Shown piece after piece: positions 58,400 to 64,000 of a stretch of DNA of 64,000 nt. Each line of letters starts with the position of its first letter. Position 1 is the stretch's first letter. The stretch is from an uncultured Caryophanales bacterium. GTDB lineage: Bacteria > Bacillota_I > Bacilli_A > RFN20 > CAG-288. The position numbers were made by a program, and so were the translations under genes. The DNA is taken from assembly GCA_949287425.1 (NCBI GenBank), contig CASEGJ010000003.1:72993-136992 (forward strand), read 5' to 3'. Under the pieces are notes generated by a model. The model saw only the letters and a list, made by a program, of their open reading frames with translations. It did no database searches and was not told the DNA's origin.

Positions 58400-60223
58400 A
58401 TGGCTTATTTAGCATTATATAGAAAATATAGACCGCAGACTTTCGATGAGGTTGTCGGTCAAAAAGCAATCGTTCAAACTTTAAAAAACGCTTTAAAAGA
58501 TAATAAAATTGCTCACGCTTATCTTTTTTGTGGTCCTAGAGGTACAGGTAAAACTTCTATGGCTAGGCTTTTTGCTAAGGCTTTAAATTGTCAACAAGGT
58601 TTAGGTGAACAATGTAACAAATGTGAAGATTGTCTTGAAATTACTCAAGGTAGACATCCCGATGTTTATGAAATTGATGCTGCTAGTAATTCTGGCGTTG
58701 ATAATATTAGAAGACTTATTGAAGAAGTTAGTTATGCTCCAATTTTAGGTAGATATAAAGTTTATATTATTGATGAAGTTCATTCTATGTCTACTTCTGC
58801 TTTTAATGCCTTGCTAAAAACTTTAGAAGAACCACCTAAAAATGTAATATTTATTTTAGCAACTACTGAACCAAATAAAGTTTTGCCAACTATTATGTCT
58901 AGAGTTCAACGTTTTGATTTTTCTAAAGTTAGTTTTTTTGAATTAGTTGGTTTAATGGAAAGAATTTTAGATAAAGAGAATGTCAGTTATGAAAAGGAAG
59001 CTTTAGAAGTAATTGCTAGAATTTCAGATGGTGGAGTTAGAGATGCTTTGTCTAATCTTGAACAAGCCATTTCTTATTCTAAAGATAACATTTCATTAAA
59101 CGATGTTTATGATTTGTTCGGGTTATTTAGAATTGATGATGAATTAAACTTAGTAAAAATGATTCATCTAAACGATGTTAAAGGTGTATTAGAATTTATT
59201 AAACAGAGATATCAAAAAGGTGGAGATATTGTTAAATTACACCTTGATTTAATTAATATTTATAAAGATTTACTAGTTTTTGGAACAACTAGAGATCCTT
59301 CTTTATTAACATATTTAAAACCGGATGAAGCGATTAATATTATTGTTACTCCCAGTGAGATTAGAAATAATTTAGACGTTTTAATAAAAGCTAATAGAGA
59401 TTATAAAATGGCTATAAATAGCTATGATAATTTTGAAATGACAATATTGAATTTAACTATAGCTAATAAGCAGTTTGTTTCTAATAATTCAAATACAACT
59501 ATCAATTTACAGCCTAACAATAATATTCAACCTATTAAGGATGATAAACAAGAAATTAAGAATACTACTATAGGAGAAGTTAAACCTAAAGAAGTTCAAA
59601 TTTCAAGCCAAAAAGATGTTGAAAATAGAGAGATTTTAGATGAAAATACCGGCGTTAAATTAGAAGATAAAATTGAAGTTAAACCTGAAGTTCAACAAGT
59701 TAATCACACTATGATTTCTTCTTCTATGATAGGTGAAACTCATTCTATATCTCAAGAACCTTATTTGGATATTAATTCCGATTTTATTTTGAATATAATG
59801 TTACAAGGCTCTAAAGTGATGAAACAAAACATTCAATCTAATTGGAAAGAGAAGTTATCTAGTTTAGCTGTTAGTGATCCTTTAAATAGTTTAGCTAAGC
59901 AACTAGAAAGAACAGAAGTTTGTTTAGCTGCTAATAAAGTTATTGTTGTAAAATCGTTTTTTGAAGTAATTAATAGAAGTATCAATTCTAAACAAGGACA
60001 AGAACAATCGATTCAATTGCTAAAAAAACTATTTGATTTTGATGGTAGAATTATCGCTATTTCTTCAACTTCTTACATTGATAACGTCAACAGATATAAA
60101 AATTTAGTTCAAGCTAACAATTTACCTGAAGTAAAACCGATAGAATTTAATTTTATTTATCCAAGTAACAAAAAAGAAGAAACTAACGCAGAAAAGTTTT
60201 TCAATTCAATTAGAAAGGAATAA
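58400..60223 (+). CDS. dnaX: DNA polymerase III subunits gamma/tau
   Basis: 607 aa. P-loop GPRGTGKTS (residues 45-53), a four-Cys zinc module with CNKCEDC, DExx box YIIDEVHSMS, SRC-like (MSRVQRFDF) sensor and domain III as in clamp loaders. Residues about 370-440 are a low-complexity Asn/Lys/Glu linker and the last 150 residues are a tau-type domain. Loads the beta clamp during replication. First gene of the dnaX-ybaB-recR-tmk-holB-ricT-rsmI cluster. Confidence 0.96.
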   Translation: MAYLALYRKYRPQTFDEVVGQKAIVQTLKNALKDNKIAHAYLFCGPRGTGKTSMARLFAKALNCQQGLGEQCNKCEDCLEITQGRHPDVYEIDAASNSGVDNIRRLIEEVSYAPILGRYKVYIIDEVHSMSTSAFNALLKTLEEPPKNVIFILATTEPNKVLPTIMSRVQRFDFSKVSFFELVGLMERILDKENVSYEKEALEVIARISDGGVRDALSNLEQAISYSKDNISLNDVYDLFGLFRIDDELNLVKMIHLNDVKGVLEFIKQRYQKGGDIVKLHLDLINIYKDLLVFGTTRDPSLLTYLKPDEAINIIVTPSEIRNNLDVLIKANRDYKMAINSYDNFEMTILNLTIANKQFVSNNSNTTINLQPNNNIQPIKDDKQEIKNTTIGEVKPKEVQISSQKDVENREILDENTGVKLEDKIEVKPEVQQVNHTMISSSMIGETHSISQEPYLDINSDFILNIMLQGSKVMKQNIQSNWKEKLSSLAVSDPLNSLAKQLERTEVCLAANKVIVVKSFFEVINRSINSKQGQEQSIQLLKKLFDFDGRIIAISSTSYIDNVNRYKNLVQANNLPEVKPIEFNFIYPSNKKEETNAEKFFNSIRKE

Positions 60224-60225
60224 AT

Positions 60226-60516
60226 ATGGATTTTGATTTAAATAAATTGCTTCAACAAGCACAAGAAATATCTTCTAAGATGGCTGAGGACAATCAAAAG
60301 TTTGAATCACAAGAATTTAAAATCGATTGCAATGGGGCTATAAATATAACTATAAAAGGCGATTATACAATTAAAGAATTAAAAATTGACGATGATTTAA
60401 TTGAAGATAAAGAATTTTTAGTTGAAACTTTAGTTTTAGCTTTTAATAAAGCTATTGAAAAAGTAAATTCTGAAAAGAAAAAAATCGAGCCTAATTTGTC
60501 GAGTTTTGGTTTATAA
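60226..60516 (+). CDS. ybaB: YbaB/EbfC nucleoid-associated protein
   Basis: 96 aa. LNKLLQQAQEISSKMAEDN start helix, then GAINITIKGDYTIKELKIDD, as in YbaB/EbfC. It binds DNA as a tweezer-like dimer and is usually placed between dnaX and recR, as here. AAAGGAAT precedes the ATG. Confidence 0.92.
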   Translation: MDFDLNKLLQQAQEISSKMAEDNQKFESQEFKIDCNGAINITIKGDYTIKELKIDDDLIEDKEFLVETLVLAFNKAIEKVNSEKKKIEPNLSSFGL

Positions 60517-60517
60517 T

Positions 60518-61126
60518 ATGGAACATATTAAAGCAGTAACTAGTTTAATTGCATCGTATAAAAAACTTCCTGGAATTGGAAATAAAACGGCGGAGAGATT
60601 AGCTTACGCTAGTTTATCTTTCTCTCAAGAAGAATTAGATAATTTTATTTCTAGTTTAAAATATGTTAAAGAAAACGTGCATAAATGTTCAAAATGCGGG
60701 ATGTATATTGATACTTTGACTTGTCCTATTTGTGATGATTCATCTAGAGATGATTCTTTATTGATGGTTGTCAATAATTCTAAAAGTGTTTTTTCTTTTG
60801 AAAAAACTAATAAATACCATGGAAAATACTTTATTTTAAAAGGTTTAATTTCTCCTATAAAAGGAATTGGAGCTGAGCAAGTCGGTATTAATGAATTAAT
60901 TGATTTTTTAAAAAAAGAAGGCGTTCAAGAATTAATTATTGCTTTAGATTCTACTTTAGAAGGGGAAATAACTTCTCAATATATTTATAAATTAGTTTCT
61001 CCATTAAATATAAAGATTACAAGGTTAGCTTATGGTCTTCCTATAGGAGCTGATATTGAATATGTCGATGAAAGGACAATTGAATTATCTTTGTTAGATA
61101 GAAAAGCGATGAAGGAGGAAAACTGA
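60518..61126 (+). CDS. recR: Recombination protein RecR
   Basis: 202 aa from ATG 60518, one base after the ybaB stop; an in-frame TTG at 60506 overlaps ybaB. Helix-hairpin-helix LPGIGNKTAERLAY, four-Cys zinc finger (CSKCGMYIDTLTCPIC) and Toprim domain. With RecO and RecF it loads RecA at gaps. It ends in TGA, which shows that UGA is a stop codon here. Confidence 0.95.
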   Translation: MEHIKAVTSLIASYKKLPGIGNKTAERLAYASLSFSQEELDNFISSLKYVKENVHKCSKCGMYIDTLTCPICDDSSRDDSLLMVVNNSKSVFSFEKTNKYHGKYFILKGLISPIKGIGAEQVGINELIDFLKKEGVQELIIALDSTLEGEITSQYIYKLVSPLNIKITRLAYGLPIGADIEYVDERTIELSLLDRKAMKEEN

Positions 61127-61767
61127 TGAAAGGCTTATTTATTAGTTTTGAAGGAAATGAGGGTTCAGGTAAATCTTCTGTTTTAAGTTGGATTCAAAAG
61201 AAGTTTGCTAGTGAGGGAATTGAAATCTATTTAACTAGAGAACCAGGTGGAAATAAGATTGCTGAGCAGATTAGGAACGTCATCTTAGATAAATCTAACA
61301 CCAATATGGATTCTAAGACTGAAGCTTTGTTATATGCTGCAGCTAGAAGACAGCATTTAGTAGAAAATATCAATCCGTTATTAGAAGACAATAAAATTGT
61401 AATTTCTGATAGATATATTGATTCTTCTTTAGCCTATCAAGGCTTTGCTAGAGGAATAGGGATTCAAAACGTTTATGATATCAATATGTTTGCTACTAAT
61501 AATGAATTGCCGGATTTAACTATTTTATTCGATATCGATCCAGATATCGGTTTAAAAAGAATAGCTGCTAATTCTAATAGGGAAGTTAATCGTCTTGATA
61601 ACGAAGCTTTAGATTTTCATAGAAAAGTTCATATGGGATACATGCTTTTAGTTAAAGAATTTAAATCGAGAATAAAAGTAATTGATGCTTCTAAAAATTT
61701 TGAAGAAGTCTGTGATGAAGTATATAAAATTTTAAAGAAATTCATCGCTGAAAATTACAATCAATAG
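61126..61767 (+). CDS. tmk: Thymidylate kinase
   Basis: 213 aa; its ATG overlaps the recR stop (ATGA arrangement), with GGAGGA upstream. P-loop FEGNEGSGKSS, DR-x motif in REPGGNKIAEQIR, and SDRYIDSSLAYQGFARG. It makes dTDP from dTMP. Residue pattern fits the Firmicute type. Confidence 0.96.
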   Translation: MKGLFISFEGNEGSGKSSVLSWIQKKFASEGIEIYLTREPGGNKIAEQIRNVILDKSNTNMDSKTEALLYAAARRQHLVENINPLLEDNKIVISDRYIDSSLAYQGFARGIGIQNVYDINMFATNNELPDLTILFDIDPDIGLKRIAANSNREVNRLDNEALDFHRKVHMGYMLLVKEFKSRIKVIDASKNFEEVCDEVYKILKKFIAENYNQ

Positions 61768-61775
61768 AGGGAAAA

Positions 61776-62756
61776 ATGTTTTTTACAAAAGAGGAATTTA
61801 TTAAAGATCAAAAGGTAATTGCTAAATATTTTTTAAATGTTTTAGAAACTGATAAATTACCTCAAGCTATTCTACTTTATGGAGAAGAAAACGCCCCTTT
61901 AAAAGAGGTTGGAATGTATATTAGTCAATCTATCTATTGCGAAAGTAAATCTTTAGCGTGTAATACTTGTCAATCTTGTCAGAGATTTTTAAATGGCAAT
62001 CATCCAGATTTTACTTTGTTAGATGGAAAAAACGCTTTAATTAAAAAAGGCGATATTGATCAATTAGCCGCTTTTTATTCCATGTCTAATCTTGAAGATA
62101 ATAAAAAGAGCACATACATCATTAATAGAATAGAGAATATAACTGAGGATGCGTTAAATGCGTTATTGAAATTTTTAGAAGAACCTAACAGCGATGTTCT
62201 AGCTATTATAACTACGACAAATAGACACAAAGTTTTGCCAACGATTCTTTCAAGATGCCAAATATTTCAAGTTCAAGCTAAAGATCCTATTTTGTTAGTT
62301 GATAATTATAAAGGTGAAATACCTTTGGATAGATATTATTATTTATCTAATCTCGCTTATTCTGATAAAGAAAAAGAAGAGATAAATAATTCGAATGAAT
62401 TTGATTTTGCATATAAGAGTGTTATCAATTATTTAGAAGCTATATATAAATCAAAAGAGAATTCCAGTTTAAGTTTATTTGTAGATATTGTTGATCTGTT
62501 TAAACAAGTCTCAAAAAAAAGCGGGTTTAATAACAATAAATGTTATAATTATTTTTACAGCATGCTTTCTATCTCTTTTAAAGATGCTGTTTTAGAAAAA
62601 GATAATCCACTTAAGCAAATTACTAGTAAATTAGCTAAATATAAAACCAATCTAGCTAGAGCCATCAGTTTTCTTATGGATATGGATTTTAAATTACAAG
62701 CTAACCTTAATTTTACTTTAATTTTAGCTAAGCTTGGGAAAATAATAGAGGAGTAG
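61776..62756 (+). CDS. holB: DNA polymerase III subunit delta'
   Basis: 326 aa. Clamp-loader AAA+ fold with a degenerate P-loop (GEENAPLKE), as is normal for the non-ATP-binding delta' subunit. The zinc module CNTCQSCQRFLNGNHPD and the SRC motif in ILSRCQIFQV are present. Partner of DnaX in the clamp loader. Confidence 0.92.
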   Translation: MFFTKEEFIKDQKVIAKYFLNVLETDKLPQAILLYGEENAPLKEVGMYISQSIYCESKSLACNTCQSCQRFLNGNHPDFTLLDGKNALIKKGDIDQLAAFYSMSNLEDNKKSTYIINRIENITEDALNALLKFLEEPNSDVLAIITTTNRHKVLPTILSRCQIFQVQAKDPILLVDNYKGEIPLDRYYYLSNLAYSDKEKEEINNSNEFDFAYKSVINYLEAIYKSKENSSLSLFVDIVDLFKQVSKKSGFNNNKCYNYFYSMLSISFKDAVLEKDNPLKQITSKLAKYKTNLARAISFLMDMDFKLQANLNFTLILAKLGKIIEE

Positions 62757-62762
62757 CGATTT

Positions 62763-63821
62763 ATGGAAGATAAATATTTAATGAAGATATCTATTGAAAA
62801 TGAGCCGGATTGTATCGGTACATTTGTAAATGAATTAGATGTAGGTACTAAAGTAGTTGTTTTAGTAGATAACTCTTCATATTTAGGTGAAGTAAATCAA
62901 GTTAGTTTAGCTAATCAACAAGATGATTTATCTATTTATAATCAAATTTTAAGAGTAGCTAGTAAAGATGACATTGCTAGACATTTAAAAAACAAAGAAA
63001 TTGATGAAAAGTTATTACCTCAAATTCAAAAAGAAGCTGATAAATTAAATTTAGATATGAAAGTTTTTAAAGTTAGCTCTTCTTTAGACAAGACAAAATG
63101 TCTAATTATGTATACTTCTGATAACAGAGTAGATTTTAGAGATTTGCTAAAGATATTAGCTAAATTGATAAAAGCTAGAATTGAAATGAGACAGGTTGGT
63201 TCTCGCGATAAAGCTAAAGTAGTCGGTGGATTAGGAATCTGTGGACTAAAATTATGCTGCTCAACATTTTTAAACGTCTTTGATGGAATTTCTATTTCCA
63301 TGGCTAAAAATCAAATGTTAGCAATTAATATTCCAAAACTTTCAGGTCAATGTGGAAAGCTCATCTGCTGTTTAAAATACGAAGACGAAGCTTATAGTAA
63401 ACTTCATCCATTTTTCCCAAAAATCGGAACTAAAGTTACTTATGAGGGCAAAGAAAATAGCGTAAGTGGAGTTAATATGCTTCTAAAAAACGTCACTTTA
63501 TACGATGGCGAAAAATATTCTACTTTCGCTTTAGAAGATTTCAATAAAATTCAAAAGGGCATTAAGTTAGAAAGAAAAGAAGAATTTGTTTCTGAACTTT
63601 CTTTAAATTCCACTTACTCTGCTTCGTTTGGTAAAGATATTTCTTCTACAAGTGAATTGGATTTAAATAAGAAAAACAATCAAAATAGCAATAACTTTGA
63701 AAATAGAAATAACAACAAAAATAAATTCAACAACAATTCTAAATTTAATAATCATAGATATAATCAAAATAATAGATATAATAGGAAAAACAAAGGGAAA
63801 TTTAACAATCAAGATAAGTAA
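62763..63821 (+). CDS. ricT: PSP1/RicT (YaaT)-family protein
   Basis: 352 aa. The PSP1 domain covers about residues 60-230, with the conserved VGGLGICGLKLCC and SGQCGKLICC cysteines that bind an iron-sulfur cluster in the RicAFT (Y) complex controlling RNase Y, competence and biofilm in Bacillus. The last 50 residues are an Asn/Lys/Arg-rich disordered tail (NNKNKFNNNSKFNNHRYNQ), possibly RNA-binding. Gene order holB-ricT-rsmI is conserved. Confidence 0.9.
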   Translation: MEDKYLMKISIENEPDCIGTFVNELDVGTKVVVLVDNSSYLGEVNQVSLANQQDDLSIYNQILRVASKDDIARHLKNKEIDEKLLPQIQKEADKLNLDMKVFKVSSSLDKTKCLIMYTSDNRVDFRDLLKILAKLIKARIEMRQVGSRDKAKVVGGLGICGLKLCCSTFLNVFDGISISMAKNQMLAINIPKLSGQCGKLICCLKYEDEAYSKLHPFFPKIGTKVTYEGKENSVSGVNMLLKNVTLYDGEKYSTFALEDFNKIQKGIKLERKEEFVSELSLNSTYSASFGKDISSTSELDLNKKNNQNSNNFENRNNNKNKFNNNSKFNNHRYNQNNRYNRKNKGKFNNQDK

Positions 63822-63823
63822 AA

Positions 63824-64000
63824 ATGCCAATAAATAGAATTAAACCATTTAAAGATAATTTAAAAAAAGGATTAGTATATTTAATATCAACTCCGATAGG
63901 AAACATCGATGATATTTCTAAACGAGCGATAGATACTTTAAATAGCTTAGACATCGTTTTAGCAGAAGATACTAGAAACTCTTCTATTTTATTTAAACGT
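63824..64000 (+). CDS. rsmI: 16S rRNA (cytidine1402-2'-O)-methyltransferase, 5' part
   Basis: 59 codons before the window ends. GLVYLISTPIGNIDDISKRA and LAEDTRNSSILFK match the N-terminal SAM-binding region of RsmI (YraL). It starts three bases after ricT. The rest lies outside. Confidence 0.92.
   Translation, partial: MPINRIKPFKDNLKKGLVYLISTPIGNIDDISKRAIDTLNSLDIVLAEDTRNSSILFKR

Noticed and set aside
61124..61126. Possible Mollicute code with UGA as tryptophan
   Set aside because: recR stops at a TGA in the expected place with tmk overlapping it, and Trp positions use TGG throughout.

Overview
The window reads as an AT-rich, gene-dense chromosome segment of an uncultured low-GC Firmicute, most likely a gut Bacilli lineage near the Erysipelotrichales/Mollicutes border (for example RF39- or RFN20-like). 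This rests on base composition, on the order dnaX-ybaB-recR-tmk-holB-ricT-rsmI, on many MKK-start lipoproteins with Ser/Thr-rich linkers, and on pectin-degrading genes. UGA is a stop (recR ends in TGA) and UGG encodes Trp, so the code is standard. No rRNA, tRNA or CRISPR array was seen.

Layout. 1-334: a frameshifted restriction-enzyme tail followed by what looks like one end of an IS21-type insertion sequence. 392-7147: nitroreductase, uridine kinase, two paralogous repeat-containing surface proteins, and mntP behind a manganese riboswitch. 7241-10680: a 20-bp palindrome, a tiny ORF inside a terminator, and a MacB-type ABC exporter with a very large ectodomain. 10965-18128: an extracellular block with a PL9 pectate-lyase lipoprotein, a large Ig/GLUG surface protein and small lipoproteins, carrying LacI/CcpA-type operators. 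18233-25025: the complete F1Fo ATP synthase operon (atpI-B-E-F-H-A-G-D-C), whose c subunit has the two-carboxylate Na+-type motif.

25036-37637: a DUF4143 ATPase, lipoproteins, GNAT and MmcQ/YjbR proteins, a PL1 pectate lyase on a collagen-like stalk with an unusual 330-nt leader, a PfkB kinase and a GH3 glucosidase. 37681-45185: an EF-G paralogue without the catalytic His, behind a CcpA-like operator; a broken DUF4143 ATPase; a WYL regulator; UDP-galactopyranose mutase; a phosphoglycosyl transferase; and a decayed acetyltransferase. 45186-50597: YfhO, prfA and prmC. 51013-56751: the most distinctive block, a TasA/SipW-like operon in which one ER-type signal peptidase, fused to a cytoplasmic domain, sits among four secreted proteins with SipW-type signal peptides. 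56861-64000: an unknown helical protein and the DNA replication/repair cluster.

How the parts fit together. The PL9 and PL1 lyases, their neighbouring lipoproteins, GH3 and PfkB suggest growth on plant pectin. A shared operator close to TGTAACCGNTTACA occurs beside the lyases, one lipoprotein and the EF-G paralogue, so carbon supply may control both polysaccharide attack and an alternative translation factor. The sugar-nucleotide genes and YfhO suggest a decorated envelope, and the SipW operon probably builds a surface fibre or matrix.
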